In this document: piece after piece, positions 44,420 to 53,441 of the stretch
How positions within the stretch are numbered: position 1 is the stretch's first letter
Layout of the letters: the number at the start of each line of letters is the position of its first letter
From: Methylobacter sp015476545
GTDB lineage: Bacteria > Pseudomonadota > Gammaproteobacteria > Methylococcales > Methylomonadaceae
DNA length: 64,000 nt
Direction: 5' to 3'
Assembly (NCBI RefSeq): GCF_052162025.1
Contig: NZ_CP197401.1
Span: 1,550,001-1,614,000 of the forward strand
Program-made: the position numbers and the translations under genes
Notes under the pieces: generated by a model
What the model was told of the DNA's origin: nothing
Seen by the model: the letters and a program-made list of their open reading frames with translations, nothing else
The model's database searches: none

Positions 44420-46009
44420 TTAAACGGCCTGGCTGTTCAAATAGTCCTCGTAATTGCCGCTGAAATCGACAATGCCGTTCGGCGTCAGTTCGATAATACG
44501 TGTCGCCAAGGACGAGACGAATTCACGGTCGTGGCTGACGAAAAGCAATGTGCCGGGGTAGTTTTCCAGCGCCATATTCAATGATTCGATTGATTCCATG
44601 TCGAGGTGGTTGGTCGGTTCGTCCATGACCATAATGTTGTTCTTTTGCAGGATCAGCTTGCCGAACAACATGCGGCCTTGTTCGCCGCCGGAAATGACTT
44701 TGACCGATTTCTTGATTTCGTCATGCGAGAATAGCAAACGGCCTAATGTGCCGCGTATGACCTGGTCGTCGTCGGTTTCCTTGCGCCATTGGCCCATCCA
44801 TTCAATCAGCGGCATGTCTTCGGCGAAATCGTCGGCGTGATCCTGGGCAAAGTAACCGACTTCGGCGTTTTCAGCCCATTTGACTTCGCCCGTATCAGGC
44901 GTCAAATCGCCGACCAGCGTGCGCAGCAACGTCGATTTACCGATGCCGTTAGGGCCGATGACGGCCACGCGTTCGCCGGCGGCGATCATCAGATTCAGGT
45001 TTTTGAACAACGGCTGCTCGCCGTAACCCTTGCTCAATCCTTCAACTTCCAAAGCCAGACGGTGCAGTTTTTTGGTCTGATCGAAGCGGATAAACGGATT
45101 GACCCGGCTCGACGGCTTGACTTCGTCCAGCTTGATTTTCTCAATCTGTTTGGCGCGCGAGGTGGCCTGTCTGGCTTTCGAGGCATTGGCCGAGAAGCGG
45201 CTGACGAAGGTCTGCAGTTCGGCGATCTGGGCCTTTTTCTTGGCGTTGTCGGCCAGCAGGCGTTCGCGCGCTTGCGTCACGGCGGTCATGTAGTCATCGT
45301 AGTTGCCGGGATACACGCGCAGATCGCCGTAATCGAGGTCGGCCATGTGCGTGCAGACGCTGTTCAGGAAATGGCGGTCATGCGAGATGATGATCATGGT
45401 GCAGTCACGCTCGTTCAGTACATTTTCCAGCCAGCGGATCGTGTTGATGTCGAGGTTGTTGGTGGGCTCGTCGAGCAGCATGATGTCGGGATTGGCGAAC
45501 AGGGCCTGGGCCAATAGGACACGCAGTTTCCAGCCCGGCGCGACGGCGCTCATGAGGCCGTAATGCTGTTCGAGCGGGATGCCGAGCCCCAGCAGCAATT
45601 CGCCGGCCCTGGATTCGGCGCTGTAGCCATCCATCTCGGCGAACTCGACTTCCAGTTCGGCAACTTTCATGCCTTCCTCTTCGGACATCGCCGGCAGCGC
45701 GTAGATGCGGTCGCGCTCTTGCTTGACGCTCCAGAGTTCTTTATGGCCCATGATGACGGTGTCGATCACGCTGAATTCCTCGAACGCGAATTGATCCTGA
45801 CGCAGATTGCCCACCCGTTCGTTGGGTGTGATCATGACATTGCCGGAAGTGGGTTCCAGATCGCCGCTCAGTATTTTCATGAAAGTGGATTTACCGCAGC
45901 CGTTGGCGCCGATCAGACCGTAACGGTTGCCGTCGCCGAACTTGATGGAAATATTTTCAAACAGGGGTTTAGCCCCGAACTGCATGGTAATGTTAGCTGT
46001 AGAAATCAA
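44420..46009 (-). CDS. ybiT: ABC-F ATPase of the YbiT type
   Basis: A 529-residue protein with two ABC domains and no membrane segments. Walker A motifs are GANGCGKST (about 34-42) and GPNGIGKST. Walker B motifs are IMLLDEPTNNLD and IMVMDEPTNHLD. The first domain has the unusual signature VAPGWKLRVLLAQALF, as in E. coli YbiT (530 aa), which the start region MQFGAKPLFENISIKFG also matches. ABC-F proteins bind the ribosomal E site and affect translation; YbiT's exact role is not settled. Confidence 0.93.
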   Translation of the reverse strand: MISTANITMQFGAKPLFENISIKFGDGNRYGLIGANGCGKSTFMKILSGDLEPTSGNVMITPNERVGNLRQDQFAFEEFSVIDTVIMGHKELWSVKQERDRIYALPAMSEEEGMKVAELEVEFAEMDGYSAESRAGELLLGLGIPLEQHYGLMSAVAPGWKLRVLLAQALFANPDIMLLDEPTNNLDINTIRWLENVLNERDCTMIIISHDRHFLNSVCTHMADLDYGDLRVYPGNYDDYMTAVTQARERLLADNAKKKAQIAELQTFVSRFSANASKARQATSRAKQIEKIKLDEVKPSSRVNPFIRFDQTKKLHRLALEVEGLSKGYGEQPLFKNLNLMIAAGERVAVIGPNGIGKSTLLRTLVGDLTPDTGEVKWAENAEVGYFAQDHADDFAEDMPLIEWMGQWRKETDDDQVIRGTLGRLLFSHDEIKKSVKVISGGEQGRMLFGKLILQKNNIMVMDEPTNHLDMESIESLNMALENYPGTLLFVSHDREFVSSLATRIIELTPNGIVDFSGNYEDYLNSQAV

Positions 46010-46082
46010 GGTTTTGTTCCGAGAGTATGTATAAGGTTCAAAATAAGGTTATGGATGACCGGCGGGCAGTTATTTAGTGCAT

Positions 46083-46556
46083 TTATAACAGCAGCTTGTC
46101 ATCGATGGCGATAAAGCGGTCGGCCGAGCCGACCAGCGACGGCGCCGTCAGCGCCGGTACACCGTAGACTTCCGTAGTCACATGGCAAGCGTTACGGACT
46201 TTGTTGAGCAGCAGGGCGAAGTCGCCATCGCCCGATACCAGAATGATGACATCGACTTTGGGTGCATAGTCGATGATGTCGAGCGTAATGCCGACGTCCC
46301 AGTCGCCTTTGGCCGAACCGTCACTGCGCTGAATGTAGGGCTTCAGTCTGACTTCAAAACCGATATTTCTGAGTATCTGCTGAAACCCCAGTTGTTTGCT
46401 GTCGCCTTTGTCGATGGCGTAAGCGAATGCCGCGGCCACTTCTCTGCCGGTTGTTGCCCGGCTCCAGAATGCGTTGTAGTTGAAATGGCGCTGATAGCTT
46501 TGCTTGACGGTGTAATAGATATTCTGCACATCGACAAAGATGGCGGCTTTTTCCAT
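46083..46556 (-). CDS. NYN-domain (LabA/DUF88-like) protein
   Basis: A 157-residue PIN-like NYN protein. Acidic residues of the putative nuclease centre are visible in AIFVDVQNIYYTV (Asp9), GDWDVGITLDII and ILVSGDGDFALLL. These arrangements fit metal-dependent RNA cleavage. It lies 4 nt downstream of ppnP on the same strand, so they are co-transcribed. Target RNA unknown. Confidence 0.88.
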   Translation of the reverse strand: MEKAAIFVDVQNIYYTVKQSYQRHFNYNAFWSRATTGREVAAAFAYAIDKGDSKQLGFQQILRNIGFEVRLKPYIQRSDGSAKGDWDVGITLDIIDYAPKVDVIILVSGDGDFALLLNKVRNACHVTTEVYGVPALTAPSLVGSADRFIAIDDKLLL

Positions 46557-46560
46557 CTAA

Positions 46561-46875
46561 TTATTTTATAAATGAACAGCAATAGTCGGTGGGCGTTTTG
46601 ATTCTGACAGTGAATTTGGCATTGGCCGGCACATCGAATGATTCGCCGCCTTTAATCGATTGCCATTCATCGCTTCCGGGCAGAAGCACATCCAGATCGC
46701 CGTCGATAATTTCCATCAATTCCTTATCAGCTGTATTGAATGTATATTCGCCAGGCAGCATGAATCCCAGGGTTTTTACCGAACCGTCGGCAAAACGGAT
46801 AGTACGGCTGCTGACATTGCCGCCAAAGTAGACATTGGCTTTTTTAACGACTGATACATTGGTGAATTCTGACAT
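46561..46875 (-). CDS. ppnP: Pyrimidine/purine nucleoside phosphorylase
   Basis: A 104-residue single-cupin protein of the DUF1255 family. Motifs MLPGEYTFNTADKELMEIID, VLLPGSDEWQSIKGGESFDV and PTDYCCSFIK match E. coli PpnP. The enzyme splits nucleosides with phosphate to base and ribose-1-phosphate, with broad specificity. It forms a short operon with the NYN protein. Confidence 0.93.
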   Translation of the reverse strand: MSEFTNVSVVKKANVYFGGNVSSRTIRFADGSVKTLGFMLPGEYTFNTADKELMEIIDGDLDVLLPGSDEWQSIKGGESFDVPANAKFTVRIKTPTDYCCSFIK

Positions 46876-47096
46876 TGTCTGTCCTTAAAAGTTGAGACTG
46901 GATAGAGATAAAAAAGACCGTAATGATAACAGATTGTCTCGGCTGTTGTTCGGTTTTAGCGCATTTTTCGAGGCATGTGCTTTTTGTATAGCGGCAAAGG
47001 CATCGCTGCCTGATGACTTATCGTCAGTGTTTATGCCTATGGCATTAAGCCTCGAAAGGTAGTAGTTTCAACGCACCATTCTATGGAGGCATAGCC

Positions 47097-47468
47097 ATGA
47101 GGTCTGTATTAACCCTGTCAGTTGTGCTTTTTTTACTGGCTGCGTGCAGCCAGCCGCAAGTGCGGGAAGTGAAATATACTATGGACACCTTCGAGCCGAC
47201 TGTCGATGTCGAGGTTTTGAGTACCTGGCCTCGGGATCGCAAGTATTTTGCAATCGGAGAGCTTGAAGTCAGCACCGGCGATCAGGCTAACGATGCCCTG
47301 GTAAGAAAAGCCAGGCAAATGGGCGCCGATGCGATAGTCGTAGGGCCAGGCCGTGAGCGTAGTCAGGTATACGTGCCTATTGATTCGCCATTAAATACAA
47401 ATTCCACCAGTTTTCGCGGCGTTCCGCTGTATAGCGTTCGCGCCGTAGCTATAAAATACGAGCCTTAG
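47097..47468 (+). CDS. Small lipoprotein of unknown function
   Basis: A 123-residue protein with a lipoprotein signal (SVVLFLLAACSQ, Cys near 17). The mature part has AIGELEVSTGDQANDALVRK and ARQMGADAIVVGPGRERSQV. The 'residues sort into a YbjQ/DUF4156-like' pattern is suggestive but I do not assign it. A GGAGG ribosome site precedes ATG 47097. It converges on the methyltransferase gene. Confidence 0.78.
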   Translation: MRSVLTLSVVLFLLAACSQPQVREVKYTMDTFEPTVDVEVLSTWPRDRKYFAIGELEVSTGDQANDALVRKARQMGADAIVVGPGRERSQVYVPIDSPLNTNSTSFRGVPLYSVRAVAIKYEP

Positions 47469-47478
47469 AACCGGCTTG

Positions 47479-48054
47479 TCAGCCTATTTTCCTGACTGTA
47501 AAAAGCCTGGGGGCTGAATCTTTGTGTTCGGCGCTGTAAACAGTATTGACGCTGAATAGCTTTGTATCCAGTTGTGCGCACCAGTCTCTGACCTGATCGG
47601 TTTCCTGGTTGCCACCTGCATGGCCCGGATAAGCGAGGATCGTGATAAGACCTTCGGTTGCCAGCAGCCGGCTGGCGTTGTTCAGGGCCTGCAATGTCGA
47701 ATCGGTGCGCGTGATAATGTTTTTATCGCCGCCCGGCAGGTAACCCAGATTGAACATGATGGCGCTGATTTTGCCATGGTACTGCTCGGGAATTTTTTCG
47801 GCCATGAACGCATGGCTGGCATGAATCAAGGTCAGGCATTCAGGATGGCTTAATGGCCCGCATCTGGATCGCGTTGAATCCAGCGCCGCCTGTTGTATAT
47901 CAAAGCCGTAAACCCGGCCGGTCGGCATGACTTGCTCAACGAGAAACAGGGCATCATGGCCGTTGCCTACCGTGGCATCGATGGCAATATCGCCCGGATG
48001 GAGTCTGTCTTTGATCAGGTTATGGGCTTCTTTAACCAGGGAAATGCGTGTCAT
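47479..48054 (-). CDS. mnmM: Class I SAM methyltransferase, MnmM-like
   Basis: A 191-residue protein of the 'rRNA methylase' family (YtqB/MnmM type). The SAM motif is DATVGNGHDALFL (26-38), and other motifs are VYGFDIQQAAL, IMFNLGYLPGGD and ILAYPGHAGGNQE. MnmM of B. subtilis methylates 5-aminomethyl-2-thiouridine in the tRNA wobble position. Its start overlaps the end of the FAD oxidoreductase gene by 23 nt, so the two are translated together. Confidence 0.82.
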   Translation of the reverse strand: MTRISLVKEAHNLIKDRLHPGDIAIDATVGNGHDALFLVEQVMPTGRVYGFDIQQAALDSTRSRCGPLSHPECLTLIHASHAFMAEKIPEQYHGKISAIMFNLGYLPGGDKNIITRTDSTLQALNNASRLLATEGLITILAYPGHAGGNQETDQVRDWCAQLDTKLFSVNTVYSAEHKDSAPRLFTVRKIG

Positions 48055-49093
48055 GATGGCGTTGGATATTGCAGGATGGAGGTAGGGGCGCGCTATTTAG
48101 CAGGGAGTCGGCAAAACGCTGGCCGTACCAGGGAATCTGCAGGCTGCCTTTGGCGCCAAAGCCATTGAAAACGGCGATTTGCGGATGATGCGGATGATAG
48201 CCGATAAAAGGAGAACGGTCCTGCGTGCAGGGTCGGATGCCTGCCTGCTGGTTTATCAGGGTGGTTTCAAGCGCAGGCGCAATTTGCTTCAGCGTAGTCA
48301 ATAAATAGTCGCGGGCCGTATCGGTAGTGTCAGTGTTTAAGCTGTCGCGGTCAAAAGTGGCGCCGATCCGGATCTGGCGGTCAGTTAAAGGGATCAGCCA
48401 GTTGCCGTAGTTAAGAATGTTGTCCGGTAATTCGCCGGCATGAGCCAGCGTTAATATTTCGCCTTTTGCCGGCCGGAAAGGCAGCCATGAAAACCAGCGG
48501 CTCCGGCTCGCGTGATGGCCGGTGCAGAAAATGATCCGTCTGGGCGAAATATCCCGCCAGCGAAGCGACGGTTCGAGCTGAATGTCGCGGTCATCAAATT
48601 CCGCCAATCTGTAGCAGCCTTTGGCAATAAAAAATTCTCTCAAACAGCCCAACACCGGCCGGGTCAATAAATAACCGGTCTGCTTTTGCTCTATGAATCC
48701 GAAAGGCGTTTCCAGAAAAGGTATGGTATTGCCAGATGCTGTGATGGCCCCTAAATAGTTTTTATACTTTGGGTCGTTGAGCCGTTTTTGCGCGTGTTTT
48801 GATTCGGCCTCGCTGCGAAATATGCGCAGCATAGGTTTCTCGGTGTAAAAAGACTGCTGGAAAAATGCCGATAACTTGGAATAATACTGCTTTGCGGCCG
48901 GCAATAAATCGTCGATATCGTCGGATTTTACGAAACGCAGGCCGGTAACCGGATTGATCAGGCCGGCGGCTACCTCTGAGGCATTCTCCCGGCCGTTATC
49001 GATAATGACGACTTTGCAGCCGCGCTGTATCAGTTCCCAAGCGAGCAAACTGCCGGCCAATCCCTGGCCGATGATCAGAAAATCCACAGGCAT
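48032..49093 (-). CDS. FAD-dependent DAO-family oxidoreductase, possible tRNA wobble enzyme
   Basis: A 353-residue flavoprotein. The FAD motif is FLIIGQGLAGSLLAWELIQR with VVIIDN at the end of the second strand. C-terminal signatures are AGIRPCTQDRSPFIGYH and NGFGAKGSLQIPW. The family includes the C-terminal oxidase domain of MnmC, which removes the carboxymethyl group from cmnm5s2U. Adjacent and overlapping MnmM-like methyltransferase makes a split MnmC equivalent plausible. Other DAO substrates (amino acids) cannot be excluded. Confidence 0.8.
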   Translation of the reverse strand: MPVDFLIIGQGLAGSLLAWELIQRGCKVVIIDNGRENASEVAAGLINPVTGLRFVKSDDIDDLLPAAKQYYSKLSAFFQQSFYTEKPMLRIFRSEAESKHAQKRLNDPKYKNYLGAITASGNTIPFLETPFGFIEQKQTGYLLTRPVLGCLREFFIAKGCYRLAEFDDRDIQLEPSLRWRDISPRRIIFCTGHHASRSRWFSWLPFRPAKGEILTLAHAGELPDNILNYGNWLIPLTDRQIRIGATFDRDSLNTDTTDTARDYLLTTLKQIAPALETTLINQQAGIRPCTQDRSPFIGYHPHHPQIAVFNGFGAKGSLQIPWYGQRFADSLLNSAPLPPSCNIQRHHDTHFPG

Positions 49094-49119
49094 GATTATC
49101 TGATTTTGTTAGGCTAAGA

Positions 49120-49473
49120 TTATTTTGCAGTCAATGGTTCGCTTTTGAAACTAATGCCGTCCCAGCCGTATTTCATGAAATTCCTGATATTGGCGTGGCC
49201 AGTGCCGTTTGGATCATTTAAAACGTCTACCCGGTAATAATCGCCGAACAGGTTTAATGTCTGTTGTTGGTCGAATCCGTTTAGGCGGGCGAAGGCAAAA
49301 ATCTTGCACGAACCTTCATTAGTGCCGGCTGGACTGACGACGACATCATCGTTCAGGCCGTTGCTGAATTCCGTCGGCTGGTAGTGGTAATTTTCCGTAA
49401 TGACGGCCATGGTTTCATCGAAACCGACAGGTGCGTTGTTTTTTATTTTTTCAATAAATGCTGTAAGTGACAT
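49120..49473 (-). CDS. HopJ-family protein
   Basis: A 117-residue protein of the HopJ family: VGFDETMAVITENYHYQPTE, GTNEGSCKIFAFARLNGFD and LFGDYYRVDVLNDPNGTGH. The name comes from a Pseudomonas type III effector, but many bacteria without such a system carry it. No secretion signal is visible. It lies within the smpB operon, 17 nt after the hydrolase gene. Function unknown. Confidence 0.85.
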   Translation of the reverse strand: MSLTAFIEKIKNNAPVGFDETMAVITENYHYQPTEFSNGLNDDVVVSPAGTNEGSCKIFAFARLNGFDQQQTLNLFGDYYRVDVLNDPNGTGHANIRNFMKYGWDGISFKSEPLTAK

Positions 49474-49490
49474 GAGTAAGATTCAAGGTA

Positions 49491-50057
49491 TTAACGAAGA
49501 AAACCTGACAGGTGTTTGAAGTAGGGGTGAGTCGAATCTCTCAGCCATTCGAACAACACCGATTCGTAGTTGGTAATGATGGCGCCCTGATGCTGCATGC
49601 GCTGTAAGGCGTAGTGTTTGTGTTCCGATTTGCGCGAGCAGACGGCATCCATGGCTACGTGAACCTGATAGCCTTCGTGCAGCAGTTCAAGGGCCGTCTG
49701 CAAAACGCAGACATGGGTTTCCTGGCCGACCAGTATGATCTGCTTGCGTCGGCTGTCCTGCAGTGCCTGGGTAAAGCCCTCGGCCGCGCAGCAGGAGAAG
49801 CCGGTTTTTTCGAAAACCTGCGCGGTTTCGGGCAGCTTTTCGATGACGGACGCAGCGGTAGGCCCCAGGCCTTTGGGATATTGTTCGGTTACTAGTACGG
49901 GAATATCCAGCAGGCCAGCGGCTTCGACCAGCTTGCCGGCATTTACGGTCATCAGTTCGGCATCCGGTCCAGGCATGGCGGCCGACAGCCTGGGCTGTAA
50001 GTCAACGACGATCAGCAGGCTGTTTTCCGCTAAGAGGAGATTGGAATGTGTGTTCAT
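49491..50057 (-). CDS. Isochorismatase-like cysteine hydrolase
   Basis: A 188-residue hydrolase of the isochorismatase-like fold. The catalytic Asp is in LLIVVDLQPRLSAAM (about 14-28), and the nucleophilic Cys in LVGQETHVCVLQTALELLHEG. A cis-peptide-type VLVTEQYPKGLG precedes it. Substrate unknown (amide or nicotinamidase-like chemistry is typical). It lies 8 nt after smpB in the same operon. Confidence 0.88.
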   Translation of the reverse strand: MNTHSNLLLAENSLLIVVDLQPRLSAAMPGPDAELMTVNAGKLVEAAGLLDIPVLVTEQYPKGLGPTAASVIEKLPETAQVFEKTGFSCCAAEGFTQALQDSRRKQIILVGQETHVCVLQTALELLHEGYQVHVAMDAVCSRKSEHKHYALQRMQHQGAIITNYESVLFEWLRDSTHPYFKHLSGFLR

Positions 50058-50065
50058 TTTTTACC

Positions 50066-50551
50066 TTAAGCGTGCTTCATGATGCGGGCTTTTTCACGCT
50101 GCCAGTCGCGGTCTTTTGAGGAGGCGCGTTTGTCGTGCAATTGTTTGCCTTTGGCCAGGCCGATTTCCAGTTTGGCGCGGCCTTTTTTCCAGTGCATGTT
50201 CAACGGGACGATCGTGTAACCTTTGCGTTCCACGGCGCCTATCAGCTTGTTGAGCTCATGACGGTTCAGCAGCAGCTTTCTTTGGCGGATGGCCTCTGGG
50301 TTGACATGGGTCGATGCCGAAGCCAATGCTGAGATATGCGCGCCGACCAGCCAGGCTTCGCCGCGCTTTATGGTGACATAACTTTCTTTTAGCTGTACGC
50401 GGCCTTCGCGCAGGCTTTTCACTTCCCAGCCTTCCAAAACAAGACCCGCCTCGAACCGCTCCTCAATATGATACTCATGAGTAGCCTGGCGATTCTGGGC
50501 TATTGTGTTGTTTTCTTGTTTTTTATTTTTCTTGGACTTTTTATCGGCCAT
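50066..50551 (-). CDS. smpB: SsrA-binding protein
   Basis: SmpB binds tmRNA for rescue of stalled ribosomes. The 161-residue product has RQATHEYHIEERFEAGLVLE, GWEVKSLREGRVQLKESYV, the basic GLAKGKQLHDKRASSKDRDW and a basic tail. It starts with a Lys-rich segment. It heads the leftward operon with hydrolase, hopJ, FAD enzyme and methyltransferase. The ssrA gene is not in the window. Confidence 0.97.
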   Translation of the reverse strand: MADKKSKKNKKQENNTIAQNRQATHEYHIEERFEAGLVLEGWEVKSLREGRVQLKESYVTIKRGEAWLVGAHISALASASTHVNPEAIRQRKLLLNRHELNKLIGAVERKGYTIVPLNMHWKKGRAKLEIGLAKGKQLHDKRASSKDRDWQREKARIMKHA

Positions 50552-50654
50552 AGTGTGCTGGTTGAGATTTTAGACTGACGTAAGGGTATAATTTTGTTAT
50601 TTTACTCGATTTACTGAAAAAATTGAGTTTTTAATAGAGACAACGGGCAGTCAA

Positions 50655-52016
50655 ATGACGGATACAAAAAAATCAATTCATGGGGAATGGTCATCGCGTT
50701 TCGCCTTTATCCTCGCAGCCACGGGTTCGGCGGTCGGTTTGGGAAACATCTGGAAATTCCCCTATATAACCGGCGAGAACGGCGGCGGCGCATTTGTTCT
50801 CGTTTATTTGTTGTGCGTGGTATTCATCGGCGTGCCTATCATGATGGCGGAAACGATGATGGGGCGCCGAGGCAGGCAGAGCCCTATCAATACCATGGAA
50901 GCGCTGGCTGCCGAAGCTGAAGCGGATACCAACTGGCATTACCTGGGCTGGATGGGGGTTGCCGCCGGCTTCCTGATTCTCTCTTATTACAGCGTCATTG
51001 CGGGATGGGCTTCTGCTTATGTCTTCAAGGCTTTTTTCGGCAGCTTCTCAGGCGCGGATGCGGCTGAGATAAAAGGGCTTTTTGACAGCTTCGTTGCCAG
51101 TCCGGTCCAGTTGATTTTCTGGCATTCCTTATTCATGCTGGCTACCATGCTGATCGTTGCCCGCGGCGTAAAAAGCGGACTGGAGCGAGCCGTGCGCTTT
51201 TTAATGCCGGGTCTGTTTGTGCTGATGATTTTATTGGTCGGCTATGCCATGACCACGGGCGCCTATGATCAGGGGTTGAAATTTTTGTTTAACCCGGATT
51301 TCAGCAAGATTACCGGCGATTCCGTGCTGACCGCCATGGGGCATGCGTTTTTCACCCTGAGCCTGGGCATGGGCGCCATTATGGTTTATGGATCTTATTT
51401 GCCCAAGGATGTGTCTATTGCAAAAACGGCGTTTCTGATCGCCGGGTCCGATACGGTCGTGGCTTTGTTGGCCGGTATCGCTATTTTTCCTATTGTTTTT
51501 GCCAATGGGTTGGAAGTCGGTTCAGGCCCCGGCCTTATTTTTCAAACGCTGCCGATTGCTTTCGGCAATATGACCGGCGGCTGGCTGTTCGGTATTCTGT
51601 TTTTTGTGATGCTGGTGTTTGCGGCTTTGACTTCTTCTATCTCCCTGATCGAACCGGCTGTTGCATGGCTGGTCGAAAACAAGGGTTTAAGTAGAGAGCA
51701 AGCCTGTGTCTGGTCCGGTTTGGCAACCTGGCTGTTGGGATTGGGGACCGTGTTTTCATTCAACATATGGTCCGATTTTAAAGTTTTCGACAGAAGCATT
51801 TTTCATTTGGTGGATTATTTGACGGCGAATTTGATGTTGCCTATCGGCGGCTTCGGGATTGCGATGTTTGCTGGTTGGGTCATGAAACAGCGGCATAGTG
51901 AGCAGGAACTGCAAATGTCCAGCGCAGAAGGCTATCAGTTGTGGAAATTTTTAGTGTGCTACATTGCGCCTGCGGCTGTTTTTCTAGTGTTTCTGAATGT
52001 GGTTGGGGTTATTTAA
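50655..52016 (+). CDS. Sodium-dependent transporter of the SNF family
   Basis: A 453-residue neurotransmitter:sodium symporter homologue with about 11 to 12 membrane helices. The hallmark start AATGSAVGLGNIWKFPYITG includes the unwound helix 1, and GGGAFVLVYLLCVVFIGVPI follows. Substrate is probably an amino acid. ratA starts at the base after its stop codon. Confidence 0.93.
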   Translation: MTDTKKSIHGEWSSRFAFILAATGSAVGLGNIWKFPYITGENGGGAFVLVYLLCVVFIGVPIMMAETMMGRRGRQSPINTMEALAAEAEADTNWHYLGWMGVAAGFLILSYYSVIAGWASAYVFKAFFGSFSGADAAEIKGLFDSFVASPVQLIFWHSLFMLATMLIVARGVKSGLERAVRFLMPGLFVLMILLVGYAMTTGAYDQGLKFLFNPDFSKITGDSVLTAMGHAFFTLSLGMGAIMVYGSYLPKDVSIAKTAFLIAGSDTVVALLAGIAIFPIVFANGLEVGSGPGLIFQTLPIAFGNMTGGWLFGILFFVMLVFAALTSSISLIEPAVAWLVENKGLSREQACVWSGLATWLLGLGTVFSFNIWSDFKVFDRSIFHLVDYLTANLMLPIGGFGIAMFAGWVMKQRHSEQELQMSSAEGYQLWKFLVCYIAPAAVFLVFLNVVGVI

Positions 52017-52448
52017 ATGACCGTTGTTGAAAAAAGCGCTTTGGTGAAATTTTCCGCTCAGCAGATGTTTGATCTGGTTAATGACATCGAAGCCTATCCG
52101 CGCTTTTTACCGTGGTGCGGCGGCAGCCGGATCCTTAAACGGGAGGGCGACATTATTGAAGCGGAGCTGTTGATTTCCAAAGGCGGATTCACAAAATCCT
52201 TTTCAACGAGAAATAAAATTGATGAGGGCGGCAGGATTACGGTGTCCTTGCTGGAAGGGCCTTTCACTTATCTGGAAGGGACATGGGACTTTATGCCGTT
52301 GCGGGAAGATGCCAGCAAGATTTCCCTGAATCTGGAATTTGAGATGCCAGGCGTGCTGGCAAGTCTGGCATTCGGTGCCGTGTTCAACCAGATATGCAAT
52401 ACCATGGTCGGTTCTTTTACTCAGCGGGCCAAGGAGATTTATGGCTGA
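52017..52448 (+). CDS. ratA: RatA/COQ10-type START-domain protein
   Basis: A 143-residue SRPBCC protein (FSAQQMFDLVNDIEAYPRFL; YLEGTWDFMP; FEMPGVLASLAFGAVFNQIC). Family members bind ubiquinone and aid respiration; in E. coli RatA has been described as a ribosome-binding toxin. Here, paired with RnfH and without a visible antitoxin, the quinone-binding role is more likely. It begins directly after the transporter stop and overlaps rnfH by 8 nt. Confidence 0.92.
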   Translation: MTVVEKSALVKFSAQQMFDLVNDIEAYPRFLPWCGGSRILKREGDIIEAELLISKGGFTKSFSTRNKIDEGGRITVSLLEGPFTYLEGTWDFMPLREDASKISLNLEFEMPGVLASLAFGAVFNQICNTMVGSFTQRAKEIYG

Positions 52449-52725
52449 GCAGTTGATTGATGTTGAGGTTGCCTACGCCAAGCCTGAAGAGCAGGTGATT
52501 CTGTCCCTCAAAGTGCCGGAAGGCGCCTCTGTCGAACAAGCCATAAAGGCATCAGGATTGTTATCCCGGTTTCCGGAAATTGAGCCGTCCGGAATCAAGG
52601 TGGGTATTTTTGGCAATGTCTGCAGTATGGACCAGATTTTAAAACAGGCCGATAGAGTGGAAATTTATCGGCCTTTGTTTCACGATCCCAAAGAAGCGAG
52701 ACGGCAGCGCGCCGCAAAAGGATAA
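52441..52725 (+). CDS. rnfH: RnfH family ubiquitin-like protein
   Basis: A 94-residue beta-grasp protein: IDVEVAYAKPEEQVILSLKV, GIKVGIFGNVCSMDQILKQA and DRVEIYRPLFHDPKEARRQR. I chose ATG 52441 (MAEQLID) because GGAGAT lies just upstream and it overlaps ratA by 8 nt, the usual arrangement; the longer open frame is spurious. Function is loosely tied to Rnf complexes. Confidence 0.93.
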   Translation: MAEQLIDVEVAYAKPEEQVILSLKVPEGASVEQAIKASGLLSRFPEIEPSGIKVGIFGNVCSMDQILKQADRVEIYRPLFHDPKEARRQRAAKG

Positions 52726-52759
52726 CGCTAGCAGTGCGCTTGAAAATGCTTCAGGCGAT

Positions 52760-53290
52760 TCAGTTCATCGGGGTGTCGGGATTATTTATTCCTCGTTCCG
52801 ATTTGGGCTCTGAATTTACAGGGTCGGATTCAGTCGAACTGTCGATGTCATCGATGCCGAATAGCCCAGTGATTTTCTCCCATAAGGTTTTTTCAAGTTC
52901 CCTTGGCGGCAAATCAACCGTTGTTTCGGGTGATTCCTTGATCACAGGGAGCGCGCTGGGTTTGAAATCGCCCTGAAAACCGACAACCCGATCATTGTCG
53001 AAGAACAGCGTGATTTTCTTTTGCATTCTGGCCTCGCCTCCAGGTTGATTGGAATAAATGTAATCCCAGCGATTCTGGTGGAAAGCATCGGTCGTCATGG
53101 GCGAACCCATGATATACAGTACCTGGCGTTTGTTCATGTTGGGCCGTATCTGATCGATCATGGACTGATCGATCATATTGCCTTGCTGGACGTCCACGGT
53201 ATAAACGCCAGGCAAATTATTAAGAATACTGGAACATGAGGCAAGCGTCAGGCTGGTCAACAGAGTTAAAGAAAAAAGCGGCTTTCCCAT
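52760..53290 (-). CDS. bamE: Outer membrane assembly factor BamE
   Basis: A 176-residue lipoprotein (lipobox LASC, Cys near 19) of the beta-barrel assembly complex. Conserved motifs: QGNMIDQSMIDQIRPNMNKR, QVLYIMGSPMTTDAFHQNRW, DYIYSNQPGG, LFFDNDRVVGF. The C-terminal tail is longer than in E. coli BamE (113 aa) and is acidic and low in structure. It diverges from fur; the ratA-rnfH/bamE/fur layout is common in gammaproteobacteria. Confidence 0.95.
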   Translation of the reverse strand: MGKPLFSLTLLTSLTLASCSSILNNLPGVYTVDVQQGNMIDQSMIDQIRPNMNKRQVLYIMGSPMTTDAFHQNRWDYIYSNQPGGEARMQKKITLFFDNDRVVGFQGDFKPSALPVIKESPETTVDLPPRELEKTLWEKITGLFGIDDIDSSTESDPVNSEPKSERGINNPDTPMN

Positions 53291-53441
53291 TTGAGGCGGC
53301 AGAATAATTTGAAAAAGACGAAATCATACCTGATGTTAAACGATTATCCTATAAAACAGTCATGCGTTTCATGCCAAAAAAACGCTACAATGTGCGATAC
53401 CCTATATAAAGCTGCCACTTGAACGGCAAAATTGGAGATTT

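Noticed and set aside
49120..49473. HopJ as evidence for a type III secretion system
   Set aside because: No secretion or chaperone genes are nearby, and the family is common in bacteria without type III secretion.
52017..52725. RatA-RnfH (RatB) as a toxin-antitoxin pair
   Set aside because: The names come from annotation history; the proteins look like a COQ10-type quinone binder and a ubiquitin-like protein, and the arrangement is a conserved housekeeping one.
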